Shown: positions 33,334-42,585, counted from the first letter of the stretch. The stretch is DNA of 64,000 nucleotides from Sphingobium sp. AP49 (GCF_000281715.2 NZ_CP124576.1:69501-133500), one strand, 5' to 3'. Notes: generated by a model not told the origin, from the sequence alone. A program made the numbers and translations.

Positions 33334-35595
33334 ATGACCGAAAAGTCGAATGTGGAATTTTCCGAGCGCGAAGCGCTGTTCTTCCACGCGACCGGCCGAC
33401 CCGGCAAGATCGAGATCATTGCGTCCAAGCCGATGGCGACGCAGCGCGATCTCTCGCTTGCCTATTCGCCTGGCGTCGCGGTGCCGGTGCGCGCGATCGC
33501 CGCCGATCCGGCGACCGCCTATGACTATACCGCCAAGGGCAATCTGGTTGCGGTCATTTCCAACGGTACGGCGATTCTGGGTCTTGGCAATCTCGGTGCG
33601 CTGGCGTCCAAGCCGGTGATGGAGGGCAAGGCCGTCCTCTTCAAACGTTTCGCCGACGTCGATAGTATCGACATCGAACTCAAGACCGAGGATGTCGATC
33701 GCTTCATCGACGCGGTCGAACTGATGGAGCCGACCTTCGGTGGCATCAACCTTGAGGACATCAAGGCGCCTGAATGCTTCATCATCGAGCAGACTTTGAA
33801 AGAGCGGATGAACATTCCGGTCTTCCATGACGACCAGCACGGCACCGCCATCATCGCGGCGGCAGGCGTCATCAATGCCGCGCTGCTGACCGGCCGTGAC
33901 ATGAAGGATATGAAGGTGGTGGTGAACGGTGCGGGGGCCGCTTCCATCAGCTGCACCGAACTGATCAAGGCGCTGGGCGTGCCCAATGACAATGTCATCA
34001 TGTGCGACAGCAAGGGCGTGATCTACCAGGGCCGCACCGAGGGCATGAACCAGTGGAAGTCGGCCCATGCGGTCAAGACTGATGCGCGCACTCTCACCGA
34101 AGCCGTCAAGGGCGCCGACGTGTTTCTCGGCCTGTCCGTCGCCGGCGCCATGTCGCAGGATATGGTGAAGTCGATGGCCGCCAACCCGATCATCTTCGCC
34201 ATGGCCAACCCTGATCCCGAAATCCTGCCGCCCGACGCCCATGCCGTCCGTCCCGACGCGATCGTCGCCACCGGCCGTTCCGATTTCCCGAACCAGGTCA
34301 ATAACGTCCTGGGCTTCCCATTCATCTTTCGGGGGGCACTCGACGTCCGGGCGACCGGCATCAACGAGCCGATGAAGCTGGCCGCCGCCAAGGCGATCGC
34401 CGACCTCGCGCGCGAGCAGGTGCCCGAGGAAGTGGCAAAGGCCTATGGCCGTTCGCACAGCTTCGGCCCCGACTATATCATCCCCGCGCCGTTCGATCCG
34501 CGCCTGATGGAGGTCGTGCCCGCCGCCGTCGCCCAGGCGGCAATGGATACCGGCGTTGCCCAGAAGCCGATCGCCGACATGGCGGCCTATCGCGACTCTC
34601 TTAAGGCCCGGCTGAATCCGACTACCTCGGTCCTCACCAGCGCCTATGAAATCGCCAAGGCCAATCCCAAGCGGGTCGTCTTTGCCGAGGCGGAAGAGGA
34701 AGTGGTGCTGCGCGCCGCCATCCAGTTCCGCGAGCTGGGCTATGGCATTCCGGTTCTGGTCGGTCGCGGCGAAGTCGTAGAGAAGCTCAAGGCGCTGGGT
34801 GTCCAGGATCCGGAAAGCTTCGAGTTGCACAACAGCGTCAATTCGCCGCTGGTGCCCGACATGGTCGACCTGCTTTACAAGCGGCTACAGCGCCGCGGTT
34901 ATCTGCGCCGCGATTGTGAGCGTATGGTCAATCGCGACCGCAACATCTTCGGCACCTTGCTGGTCAAGATGGGGGTCGCCGACGCGATGATCACGGGCAT
35001 GACCCGGCCCTATGCGCAGACCCTGCGCGAGGTGAAGCGGGTGATGGACCCGGCCGCCGGACGGACCCCCTTCGGCATCCATGTCGTCGTCGCGAAGGAA
35101 AAGACGGTCTTCCTGGCGGACACCACCGTCAATGAACGGCCTACCGCCGCCGAACTGGCCGACATTGCCGAGGGTACCGTCGCGGTCGCGCGGCGCATGG
35201 GCCATGATCCGCGCGTCGCCTTCCTCTCCTACTCCAATTTCGGGAACCCCCCGGGCGCCTTTCTCGACAATGTGCGCGACGCGGTGAAGATGCTGGACGA
35301 GCGCCAGGTCGACTTTGAATATGAGGGCGAGATGACGGCGGATGCAGCGCTCAATCCCGCCGTGATGAAGAATTACCCGTTCAGCCGCCTGTCTGGCCCC
35401 GCCAATGTGCTGGTTATGCCGGGGCTGCAATCGGCCAATATCTCGGCCAAGCTGCTGCGCGAACTGGGTGGCACGTCGATGATCGGCCCGGTTCTGGTCG
35501 GCATGGAAAAGTCGGTACAGATTGCGACGATGGCGTCGAATGCCTCGGAACTGTTGACGCTGGCGGTGCTGGCAGCGGGTGGTATCGCGCTCTAA
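33334..35595 (+). CDS. maeB: NADP-dependent malic enzyme, MaeB type
   Basis: A 753-residue two-domain enzyme converting malate to pyruvate and CO2 with NADP. Residues about 1-430 form the malic enzyme part (SLAYSPGVAVPV, NGTAILGLGNLGALASKPVMEGK, VFHDDQHGTAII). Residues about 440-753 form a phosphotransacetylase-like domain that is regulatory and usually inactive. ATG 33334 gives MTEKSNVEF; an ATG four codons earlier is also possible. The stop overlaps that of the convergent cofC by 3 bases. Confidence 0.95.
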   Translation: MTEKSNVEFSEREALFFHATGRPGKIEIIASKPMATQRDLSLAYSPGVAVPVRAIAADPATAYDYTAKGNLVAVISNGTAILGLGNLGALASKPVMEGKAVLFKRFADVDSIDIELKTEDVDRFIDAVELMEPTFGGINLEDIKAPECFIIEQTLKERMNIPVFHDDQHGTAIIAAAGVINAALLTGRDMKDMKVVVNGAGAASISCTELIKALGVPNDNVIMCDSKGVIYQGRTEGMNQWKSAHAVKTDARTLTEAVKGADVFLGLSVAGAMSQDMVKSMAANPIIFAMANPDPEILPPDAHAVRPDAIVATGRSDFPNQVNNVLGFPFIFRGALDVRATGINEPMKLAAAKAIADLAREQVPEEVAKAYGRSHSFGPDYIIPAPFDPRLMEVVPAAVAQAAMDTGVAQKPIADMAAYRDSLKARLNPTTSVLTSAYEIAKANPKRVVFAEAEEEVVLRAAIQFRELGYGIPVLVGRGEVVEKLKALGVQDPESFELHNSVNSPLVPDMVDLLYKRLQRRGYLRRDCERMVNRDRNIFGTLLVKMGVADAMITGMTRPYAQTLREVKRVMDPAAGRTPFGIHVVVAKEKTVFLADTTVNERPTAAELADIAEGTVAVARRMGHDPRVAFLSYSNFGNPPGAFLDNVRDAVKMLDERQVDFEYEGEMTADAALNPAVMKNYPFSRLSGPANVLVMPGLQSANISAKLLRELGGTSMIGPVLVGMEKSVQIATMASNASELLTLAVLAAGGIAL

Positions 35596-36179
35596 TCGAT
35601 CTGGCGGGGCATGAGTCCCGCCAGATCGGCGGGCTGGTCAACATCGAAGGCCAGCCCGGGCCGCTCGATCAGCGACAGTTTCAATCCAAGTCGTACCGTT
35701 TCGGCCCGATGGGCGGCGAGGCTCGCTTCGCCATAGTTCGGGCTGAAGTTGCGCGCGCCAGGCAAGGGCAGCGACAACGCATTGGTGCCGGTTCCTGCTC
35801 CGTCCGGCGCAATGGCGATGATATCGGTCGGCACATCGATCAGAGCCATAATCTCGTCCGCGCTGACATGAGGCAGGTCGGCAGACAGGAACAGGATACG
35901 GCTTACTCCCGCTGTCAATGCGGCATTGCGGGCGCTGGTCAGGGCGGCATTGAGCCCCTGCCCGGGATCCGCCAGCAGGTACATGTCTTCGGGTAGTTTG
36001 GGACGAGCCGGTCCCAATAGTGCGACGCGCATATCGCCGGGCACCGCGCGTGCTGCGGCGATCACATCGGCCAGCATCGCCGCAACCAATCCTTCCCGCG
36101 ATTCATCATCCAATACGCCCCGCAGCCGGGTTTTGCATTCCTTCGGCGCCTTGATCGGAATGACGATCCAGCAGGTCAA
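35592..36179 (-). CDS. cofC: phospho-substrate guanylyltransferase CofC
   Basis: A 195-residue CofC/FbiD-family nucleotidyltransferase that activates a three-carbon acid (2-phospholactate, PEP or 3-phosphoglycerate, depending on lineage) with GTP for the F420 side chain. Features are VIPIKAPKECKTRL at the N-terminus, GLNAALTSARNAAL, LFLSADLPHVSADEI and FSPNYGEASLAAH. A TTG start at 36179 is required, as no other start precedes the conserved lysines. It is the last gene of cofE-cofD-cofC. Substrate choice is not readable by eye. Confidence 0.88.
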   Translation of the reverse strand: MTCWIVIPIKAPKECKTRLRGVLDDESREGLVAAMLADVIAAARAVPGDMRVALLGPARPKLPEDMYLLADPGQGLNAALTSARNAALTAGVSRILFLSADLPHVSADEIMALIDVPTDIIAIAPDGAGTGTNALSLPLPGARNFSPNYGEASLAAHRAETVRLGLKLSLIERPGLAFDVDQPADLAGLMPRQID

Positions 36180-36180
36180 T

Positions 36181-37110
36181 TCAGCTCGCCAGCCGCGCAG
36201 CGAGGTCCAGCGCTGCCTGTGCCACCCGGGCGCGATCGTCCAGCGTTTGCATCAGCGTGTCGGTGACCATGTGGGACAGGGAGAGGTCTTCGTCGCCATC
36301 GCGCATATCCACCAGAAGTCCGTCGATCACGCCGTTATAGTGAGCAGCGATGGAGGTGTTGGTGATGCCGAGGCCTAGTTCGCTCATCAATTTGGCGGTG
36401 GGACCCTTGACCGCCTGTCCCCCGACAATCGGCGACACGGCAACGATCGGAGCCTTGGCGGTTTCCAATGCGGTACGGATTCCTGGCACTGCGAGCAGTG
36501 GATCGACGCTTAGCCAGGGATTGGATGGTGCGATGAGGATTGCGTCTGCCTCTGCAATCGCCTCCAGCACCCCGGGGGCCGGACTTGCATGATCGGCGCC
36601 CTCGAAGCGGATGGCCTGTACCTTGGGCGCGCAACGGCGGGCCACGAAATAATGTTGGAAGGGCAGATCGCCCTCATCGGTGGTCAAATGGGTCGCGACG
36701 GGATCGTCCGTCATAGGTAGCATGGCAATATCGACGCCCCATGCTTTGGCGAACCGGGCCGTCACGGCACTGAGCGGATTGCCCGTCGCCAGCAATCGGG
36801 TCCGCAGCACATGGAGCGCCATGTCGCCGTCACCAAGCAGGAACCAGTCCTCGCCGCCTAGCGATTTCAGTGCGTCCATGAACTGCCAGCTCTCGCCATC
36901 GCGGCCCCAGCCCTGCGCCGCATTGGCCTTGCCGGACAATGTATAGAGCAGCGTGTCGAGATCGGGCGAGATGGCAAGACCTAGATGCTCGAAATCGTCG
37001 CCGGTGTTGACGATCGCGGTGATCCGCTCCGCTGGCATTATCTGCATCAGCCCCAGCACGAGTTTGGCGCCGCCAACGCCTCCAGTCAGGATGACGACGC
37101 GTTTGCTCAT
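36181..37110 (-). CDS. cofD: 2-phospho-L-lactate transferase CofD
   Basis: A 309-residue CofD/FbiA enzyme that joins the activated three-carbon phosphate to the deazaflavin FO, giving F420-0 or its dehydro or glyceryl form. LTGGVGGAKL at residues 9-18 is the family phosphate-binding loop, and NTGDDFEHLGL and DDPVATHLTTDEGDLPFQHYFV follow, with IAPSNPWLSVDPLL near the centre. The start overlaps the cofE stop (ATGA). It is a diagnostic F420-synthesis gene. Confidence 0.93.
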   Translation of the reverse strand: MSKRVVILTGGVGGAKLVLGLMQIMPAERITAIVNTGDDFEHLGLAISPDLDTLLYTLSGKANAAQGWGRDGESWQFMDALKSLGGEDWFLLGDGDMALHVLRTRLLATGNPLSAVTARFAKAWGVDIAMLPMTDDPVATHLTTDEGDLPFQHYFVARRCAPKVQAIRFEGADHASPAPGVLEAIAEADAILIAPSNPWLSVDPLLAVPGIRTALETAKAPIVAVSPIVGGQAVKGPTAKLMSELGLGITNTSIAAHYNGVIDGLLVDMRDGDEDLSLSHMVTDTLMQTLDDRARVAQAALDLAARLAS

Positions 37111-37865
37111 CGGAACAGATCCTCTTCCAGCGGCCGGACTTGCGCGGTCGCGGGAGCATCTCCCGCAGGATAGGTCAGGCCCCGGATCAGCACGGCAGGC
37201 ACGCCTTCCGCCCCCTCTCCCGTCGCCAGTGCGGCGGCGGTTGCAATCTGGTCACCCAATGCAATCTGGGTGACCTCCAACCGTCGTCCATCGCGATCAA
37301 TGTCGCCACGCCGATCGACCAAAGCGGGCAGACCGGCCGCGCCGATCGCGACGGCGGTGACGCCGTGGCGCCATGGCCGCCCGAAACTGTCGGAAATGAC
37401 GATAGCCGGTGGGTTGTCGTCGGCTGCGCCTAGAGCGGCGCGCAGGACGACGGCTGATCCATCGGGATCGACCGGCAGCAGCAGCGCCCGCTCACCGCCG
37501 TCCGGACCGATATTGGATCGGTCGATACCGCTATTGGCCATGACATGGCCCAGCCTGTGACGGGTGATCAGTACATGCGGCACGGCACGCACTACGCTTG
37601 CTGCCTCATCCAGCACCAACTGCACCAGGCGAGGATCCTTTCGCGTGGTTTCGGACAGGTCTCGCGCGGCGTCGCCCGGTGTGACGTCATCCAGATCGAC
37701 GAATCGTCCTTCGGCCTTGGAAATGATCTTCTGCGTCACAACCAGCACATCCTGCGGCTGAAACGGTAGTAATCCTGCCGCTGCCAGACTGACGTGGAGG
37801 AGGGCAGGCAGATCGTCACCGGGTTCGATTTCCGGCAGATCAATAAGCGGATGAATCGCGATCAT
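37107..37865 (-). CDS. cofE: coenzyme F420:L-glutamate ligase CofE
   Basis: A 252-residue GTP-dependent ligase that adds the first glutamates to F420-0. Visible motifs are DVLVVTQKIISKAEGR, RHRLGHVMANSGIDRSN and VISDSFGRPWRHGVTAVAIG. It lacks the C-terminal nitroreductase-like domain of actinobacterial FbiB, so it resembles archaeal-type CofE. The ATG at 37865 (MIAIHPLIDLPEIEPGDDL) is the true start; the open frame beyond it is antisense to the acyl-CoA dehydrogenase. FO synthase is not in the window and must be elsewhere for the pathway to work. Confidence 0.92.
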   Translation of the reverse strand: MIAIHPLIDLPEIEPGDDLPALLHVSLAAAGLLPFQPQDVLVVTQKIISKAEGRFVDLDDVTPGDAARDLSETTRKDPRLVQLVLDEAASVVRAVPHVLITRHRLGHVMANSGIDRSNIGPDGGERALLLPVDPDGSAVVLRAALGAADDNPPAIVISDSFGRPWRHGVTAVAIGAAGLPALVDRRGDIDRDGRRLEVTQIALGDQIATAAALATGEGAEGVPAVLIRGLTYPAGDAPATAQVRPLEEDLFR

Positions 37866-37912
37866 GCTGCGCTGTAGCGCGCGCGCCCGAAAGAGTGTAG
37901 CGATGACGTGAC

Positions 37913-37930
37913 CTTTACGTTCGCGTAAAG
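37913..37930. promoter_or_regulatory. palindromic operator candidate between cofE and acyl-CoA dehydrogenase
   Basis: CTTTACG-TTCG-CGTAAAG is a perfect 7-bp palindrome with a 4-base centre, 31 bases upstream of the dehydrogenase start and 48 from cofE. It resembles the TTTACGT-type operators reported for MerR-type (LiuR-like) regulators of acyl-CoA degradation genes; that link is from memory and tentative. Confidence 0.45.
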
Positions 37931-37961
37931 CAAACAGATCGAATACCAGGAGACCGGTCCC

Positions 37962-39656
37962 TTGAGCAGCTTCATTCCCCCGATAGCCGATCAACGTTTC
38001 GTGCTTGAGCATGTCGTTGGCCTCGACGCACTGGATGGCGATATCGTCGATGCCGTGCTGGAGGGAGCCGGCCAGATCGCCGCGGATCAATGGGCGCCGC
38101 TGCGTATTGCCGGTGACCGTGAAGGTGCACGCTGGACGCCGGAGGGCGTGCAGACCCCGACCGGTTTCGCTGCGGCCTATCGCGATTTCGTGTCGGGCGG
38201 CTGGGGTACGATCGGTGTGGCAGAGGAATTTGGCGGGCAGGGTTTGCCTTTCGCGCTCCAGGTGGCCGTGATCGACACGCTGGGCTGTGCCAATACCACG
38301 CTGGCGCTCTGCCCGATTTTGTCGAGCGGCGCGGTTGAGGCGATCAGCCATCATGGCAGCGCCATGCAGAAGGCGACCTGGCTGCCCAAGTTGGTGACGG
38401 GCGAATGGACCGGCACCATGAACCTCACCGAACCACAGGCGGGATCGGACGTCGGCGCGCTCAAGACCCGGGCCACTCCGCGCGGCGATGGGACATGGTC
38501 GATCAAGGGGACGAAGATTTTCATCTCCTTTGGTGACCATGATATGGCTGAGAATATTGTTCACCTCGTCCTCGCTCGTACCCCCGGTGCACCGGAAGGG
38601 ACGAAGGGGATATCGCTCTTTCTCGTCCCCAAATATCGGCTGAACGGGGATGGGACGCCCGGCGCCTTCAACGATGCCCGTGCAATATCGATCGAGCACA
38701 AGCTCGGCCTTCATGGTTCGCCGACCTGTGTCATGAGCTTTGGTGAGGAGGATGACTGTATTGGTGAACTGATCGGACCGGAGCATGGCGGTATGCGCGC
38801 GATGTTCACGATGATGAACAATGCACGCCTGTTTGTTGGACTTCAGGGGGTTCATGCTGCCGAGGGTGCGACCCAGGCGGCAGTCGCCTATGCCAAGCAG
38901 CGTATTCAGTCCGCCCGGGCAGGATCGGCCGATCGCAGCCCGGTCGCGATCATCGAGCATCCCGACGTGCGTCGGATGCTGCTGCGCATGCGCGCGCAGA
39001 CCGATGCCGCGCGGGCGCTGGTCTATTATACCGCCGGCCAGGGCGATCGGGCGCATGGCGGCGATGCGGCGGCGGTCAGCCGGGTGGCGCTACTCACGCC
39101 ACTTGCCAAGGCGCATGCGACCGATATTGGTTGCGAAGTCGCCTCGATCGGCATTCAGGTCCATGGCGGCATGGGCTTCATCGAGGAGACCGGGGTAGCT
39201 CAGTTCTTCCGCGATTCCCGTATCTTCCCGATCTATGAAGGCACCAACGGCATCCAGGCGGCGGATTTGGTCGGACGCAAGCTGGGGCTGGACGGCGGCG
39301 CGGCCTTTGCTGGCTTGTTGGCCGATATGGAGGGCGAGGCTGAACATGACGCGCTTTGCGCTCTGATCGCGCGCTGCCGCACGATCGGCGAGCGCATGGC
39401 GCAGGCGGACGCATTGGACCGGCTGGCGGGAAGCACTCCCTTCCTTACCATGTTGTCGGTGGCGGTATGTGGCTGGCTGGTCGAGCGGCAGGCCCGTATC
39501 GTGTCGGACAGCGATGGTACCGATTTCGCCGCGCGCAAGCGGGCGAGCGCTCGCTTCTACCTCGACCAGATCGTGCCGGAGGCCGAAGGTCTGGCGGCAG
39601 CGGCCAGCGCGCCGGCGGAAGCATTCTATATGTTGTCCACCGACGCCTTCGCTTGA
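37962..39656 (+). CDS. acyl-CoA dehydrogenase, DmdC-like long form
   Basis: A 564-residue FAD-dependent acyl-CoA dehydrogenase of the long subgroup that includes DmdC (3-methylmercaptopropionyl-CoA dehydrogenase). Key parts are MNLTEPQAGSDVGALKTRA, GIQVHGGMGFIEETG and the FAD/active-site block FFRDSRIFPIYEGTNGIQA with its catalytic glutamate, then a C-terminal helical extension. Translation begins at TTG 37962, supported by AGGAGA eight bases upstream. The substrate is unknown. A palindrome lies upstream, and the gene is divergent from the F420 genes. Confidence 0.9.
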   Translation: MSSFIPPIADQRFVLEHVVGLDALDGDIVDAVLEGAGQIAADQWAPLRIAGDREGARWTPEGVQTPTGFAAAYRDFVSGGWGTIGVAEEFGGQGLPFALQVAVIDTLGCANTTLALCPILSSGAVEAISHHGSAMQKATWLPKLVTGEWTGTMNLTEPQAGSDVGALKTRATPRGDGTWSIKGTKIFISFGDHDMAENIVHLVLARTPGAPEGTKGISLFLVPKYRLNGDGTPGAFNDARAISIEHKLGLHGSPTCVMSFGEEDDCIGELIGPEHGGMRAMFTMMNNARLFVGLQGVHAAEGATQAAVAYAKQRIQSARAGSADRSPVAIIEHPDVRRMLLRMRAQTDAARALVYYTAGQGDRAHGGDAAAVSRVALLTPLAKAHATDIGCEVASIGIQVHGGMGFIEETGVAQFFRDSRIFPIYEGTNGIQAADLVGRKLGLDGGAAFAGLLADMEGEAEHDALCALIARCRTIGERMAQADALDRLAGSTPFLTMLSVAVCGWLVERQARIVSDSDGTDFAARKRASARFYLDQIVPEAEGLAAAASAPAEAFYMLSTDAFA

Positions 39657-39671
39657 TCATTTCTCACGTCG

Positions 39672-39735
39672 GTTTCGCTTGCCTTGCCTTGGCCAGTCCT
39701 GAAAAGACGGATGCGATAGGCAAGGCAAGCGAAAC
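39672..39735 (+). repeat. perfect 17-bp inverted repeat before the flavin reductase gene
   Basis: GTTTCGCTTGCCTTGCC (39672-39688) and its exact complement (39719-39735) flank a 30-base loop. It starts 16 bases after the dehydrogenase stop and ends 9 bases before the next ATG. It has no T tract, so it is unlike a simple terminator, and the 3' arm would hold the leader of the flavin reductase mRNA in a stem. Confidence 0.8.
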
Positions 39736-39744
39736 GGTGCGGAC

Positions 39745-40242
39745 ATGAACGACATACCCGATATCGACGGCGGCACTTTTCGTCGCGTGCTGGGGCATTA
39801 TCCCACCGGTGTATGCGTCGTGACGGCGGCGGGGGAGGATGGCATGCCGGTCGGCATGGTGGTCGGCTCGTTCACCTCCGTTTCGCTCGATCCGCCCTTG
39901 GTCGCCTTCTTCCCGGCCAAAAGTTCGGGCAGTTGGCCGCGTATCGCGCAAGTCGGCAAATTCTGCGTGAATGTCCTTGCCAGCGATCAGCAGCCACTGT
40001 GCCGTCAACTGGCTGCACCCGGACCCGACAAGTTCGCAGGCGTATCGCATCGAGTGTCCGACAACGGATCGCCGATCCTGGATGATGTCGTGGCCTGGAT
40101 CGATTGCACCCTGCATGCGGTGCATGAGGCCGGGGACCATTATATCGTTCTGGGGCGTGTCGTCGCGCTGGAGGTGGAGCGACCTGATCGGCCGCTATTG
40201 TTCTTCCAAGGCAGCTACGGTGAATTCTCCCTGCTCCAGTAA
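39745..40242 (+). CDS. flavin reductase family protein (FMN-binding split barrel)
   Basis: A 165-residue protein of the flavin reductase-like family, supplying reduced FMN or FAD to two-component monooxygenases. Typical segments are GTFRRVLGHYPTGVCVVTA, GMVVGSFTSVSLDPPLVAFFPA, FCVNVLASDQQPLCRQLA and DHYIVLGRVVALEV. The partner oxygenase is not adjacent. It lies downstream of the DmdC-like gene in the same direction but behind a large inverted repeat, so coexpression is uncertain. Confidence 0.9.
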   Translation: MNDIPDIDGGTFRRVLGHYPTGVCVVTAAGEDGMPVGMVVGSFTSVSLDPPLVAFFPAKSSGSWPRIAQVGKFCVNVLASDQQPLCRQLAAPGPDKFAGVSHRVSDNGSPILDDVVAWIDCTLHAVHEAGDHYIVLGRVVALEVERPDRPLLFFQGSYGEFSLLQ

Positions 40243-40396
40243 GGAATAGCCACGTCGGCATCGTCTTTTTCATGAGATGGGAGAAAAAGGGGGAAATCCC
40301 GGTGAAAAACCGTTAACGGGCCGTACATTGGCGGGCAACATTACGGGTGCTTAACATCTGCCGCCTATGATTGCCTCCATACCGGATCGGACCGAT

Positions 40397-41377
40397 ATGA
40401 CTGCGCTTCTCATCACCGTCGATACCGAATTGTCTGCCGCGTTGCATCAGCGGGGGATTGGTCTTGATGAAAATGTGCGCCAGTCGATCTGGGGCGAGAC
40501 TGCGGCCGGGGCCTTCGGCATCGGCTGGCAGATGGATCTGATGGACCGTTTCGGTTTGAAGGGCGTCTTTTTTCTCGACCCATTGCCAGCGCTGATTCAT
40601 GGACCCGAATTTCTCAAGCCGATCGTTGGTGCAATCGTTGCGCGGGGGCATGAGGTACAACTGCATCTGCACAGTGAATGGCTCGCCTGGGCACCGGTAT
40701 CGCCGGTTGAGAAGCGTCAGGGCCAAAATATCGCCGATTTCTCGCTGGCCGATCAGATAGTCTTGCTCGGCCTTGGCCGTGATCTGCTGGAACAGGCCGG
40801 CGCGCCGACGATCACCGCGTTCCGCGCGGGGAATTTCGGGGCCAATGACGATACGCTGCGCGCATTGACGGCCATCGGCCTTGGCTGGGATAGCAGCGTC
40901 AACCCCGCCTATCTTGAACATGGTTGCGATATCGCCATGGCGGCGGAACAGATCGGCCCCATCCGGATCCAGGGGCTTGTCGAACTGCCGGTATCCGGGA
41001 TCGTCGATCGGCCCGGCGGTTTTCGCCCGGCCCAGATCTGCGCCATGTCAGCGACCGAGATGCGCGCGGGTCTGCGCCATGCTGCGCGCCAGGGGCACGA
41101 CGCCTTCGTGGTCGTCACGCATAGTTTTGAGATGCTGTCGCGGGATCGGCGACGGCCCAACCGCGCGGTCATGCGCCGGTTCGAGCAATTATGCCGAACC
41201 GCGGCAGGTGAACCTGATATGAGGCCCGCAGGCTTCCATGATCTATCCACCTCCCTGGCAGACGCCCCGGCGCGGCGCCTGACCCGCGTGCCACCCAATC
41301 GGCTGCGTACTGGCCTGCGCATCGCACAGCAAGCCTGGGCGACCTGGCGCTACGAACATCGGCTGGTGCCCGCATGA
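40397..41377 (+). CDS. polysaccharide deacetylase-like protein
   Basis: A 326-residue protein with a NodB-like deacetylase layout: LLITVDTELSAAL (first metal Asp region), GVFFLDPLPALI, GHEVQLHLHSEWLAW (an HxxxH-like metal pair) and ITAFRAGNFGANDDTL (the RAGxxG motif). It would remove acetyl groups from a polysaccharide or glycolipid in the cytoplasm or at the envelope; no signal peptide is visible. The start is uncertain: ATG 40397 fits the fold, ATG 40367 adds ten residues. It overlaps the ATP-grasp gene start by 4 bases. Confidence 0.8.
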   Translation: MTALLITVDTELSAALHQRGIGLDENVRQSIWGETAAGAFGIGWQMDLMDRFGLKGVFFLDPLPALIHGPEFLKPIVGAIVARGHEVQLHLHSEWLAWAPVSPVEKRQGQNIADFSLADQIVLLGLGRDLLEQAGAPTITAFRAGNFGANDDTLRALTAIGLGWDSSVNPAYLEHGCDIAMAAEQIGPIRIQGLVELPVSGIVDRPGGFRPAQICAMSATEMRAGLRHAARQGHDAFVVVTHSFEMLSRDRRRPNRAVMRRFEQLCRTAAGEPDMRPAGFHDLSTSLADAPARRLTRVPPNRLRTGLRIAQQAWATWRYEHRLVPA

Positions 41378-42585
41378 ACGGCCTTCCCGGCGCGATCGTT
41401 CTGGGCCTGGAAAATGCGATCGGTCTCACGGTGGTGCGGGAACTGGGCGCACATGGCGTACCGGTTCATGGCGTAGGGCCGGATACGGCCATCGCTGCGG
41501 CCTCACATTATTGCCGCAGCGTGACTGCGCGTCCTGCCGGTCCCATTGCCGACTGGCTGCCGCGCCTGATTACCCAGACCGGCGCTCGTGCGGTGATCGC
41601 CATATCGGAAACCGACTTGCTGGACTTGGCGCGATTGCCGGCGATGATTGACGGCTGCCATATATTGGTGCCGCGCATCGATCCGCTGCAGCAGGTGATC
41701 GACAAGCGCCGGACGTTGGCCGTGGCATCTGCCCAGGGCTTGCTGGTGCCGCAAACCTGGCAGCCCATGGCAGGCGATGATTTCGCCGCGCATGCCGCCG
41801 CCATGCCCTATCCATTGGTAGCAAAATGGGCCAATCCACCTGCGGTCATGCCGCTTCTGGAGCGGGCCGGGCTGGAATGGATCAAGGCGGAATATGTCAG
41901 CACGCCTGATGCGCTGCAGGCGCTGCTCGCACGTTACCATCCGATCGGCATCTGGCCATTGATCCAGCAATATTGTGCCGGGACGGGTCTGGGGCAGATG
42001 CTGTTCATGGCCGACGGCGTGGCGACCCTGCGTTTCCAGCATCGCCGCCTGCACGAATGGCCGCCGGAAGGGGGCGTGTCGACCTTGTGCCAGGCGGAAC
42101 CCCGCACGCTGCACGGCCCGCAAATGATCCTGTCCGAAACGCTGTTGCGCGCGCTGGGTTGGGACGGACCCGCGATGGTCGAATATCGCTATGAGGCAGA
42201 CAGCGGCCGCTATTGGCTGATGGAGGTGAATGGCCGTTATTGGGGTAGTCTGCCCCTTGCGCATCATTGCGGCGCGCATTTCGCCTGGGAATCCTATCGC
42301 CGCGCCATATTGTGCCAGCGCGATGCGGCGCCTGTCCCGCGCGATGATTTGCGCGCACGCTACATGGTGCCGGAAACCAAGCGGCTATTGCGCCTGTTCT
42401 TCGCACGTGAACGGATCAGCGATCCCTTTTTCCAAGTACGCCCCTTTGCGGAGCTGACCGAATATCTGGTCGGATTTTTCAGTCTAAGAACACGCTATTA
42501 TGTTTTCTCGCTGGCAGATCCGCGTCCCTTTGCCCGGGATATCTGGCAGATATTCAGGAAAGTCGCGCACCTGGAAAAGCGTTGA
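41374..42585 (+). CDS. ATP-grasp enzyme
   Basis: A 403-residue ATP-grasp protein of the carboxylate-amine ligase group. An N-terminal pre-grasp domain starts GAIVLGLENAIGLTVVRELGA, YPLVAKWANP carries the ATP-binding lysine, and MVEYRYEADSGRYWLMEVNGRYWGSL contains the Glu and Asn metal ligands. Such enzymes join an amine to an acyl phosphate. Its coupling (ATGA) to a deacetylase suggests modification of a surface glycan or lipid. The 3' end overlaps the convergent phosphatase gene by 32 bases. Confidence 0.88.
   Translation: MNGLPGAIVLGLENAIGLTVVRELGAHGVPVHGVGPDTAIAAASHYCRSVTARPAGPIADWLPRLITQTGARAVIAISETDLLDLARLPAMIDGCHILVPRIDPLQQVIDKRRTLAVASAQGLLVPQTWQPMAGDDFAAHAAAMPYPLVAKWANPPAVMPLLERAGLEWIKAEYVSTPDALQALLARYHPIGIWPLIQQYCAGTGLGQMLFMADGVATLRFQHRRLHEWPPEGGVSTLCQAEPRTLHGPQMILSETLLRALGWDGPAMVEYRYEADSGRYWLMEVNGRYWGSLPLAHHCGAHFAWESYRRAILCQRDAAPVPRDDLRARYMVPETKRLLRLFFARERISDPFFQVRPFAELTEYLVGFFSLRTRYYVFSLADPRPFARDIWQIFRKVAHLEKR

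Noticed and set aside
33307..34830. 507-residue minus-strand frame opposite maeB
   Set aside because: It is His/Gly/Asp-rich antisense of the malic enzyme with no domain.
37107..39056. A 649-residue open frame on the minus strand covering cofE and beyond
   Set aside because: Only the last 252 residues are CofE. The upstream part is antisense to the acyl-CoA dehydrogenase and has no domain features; the start is ATG 37865.
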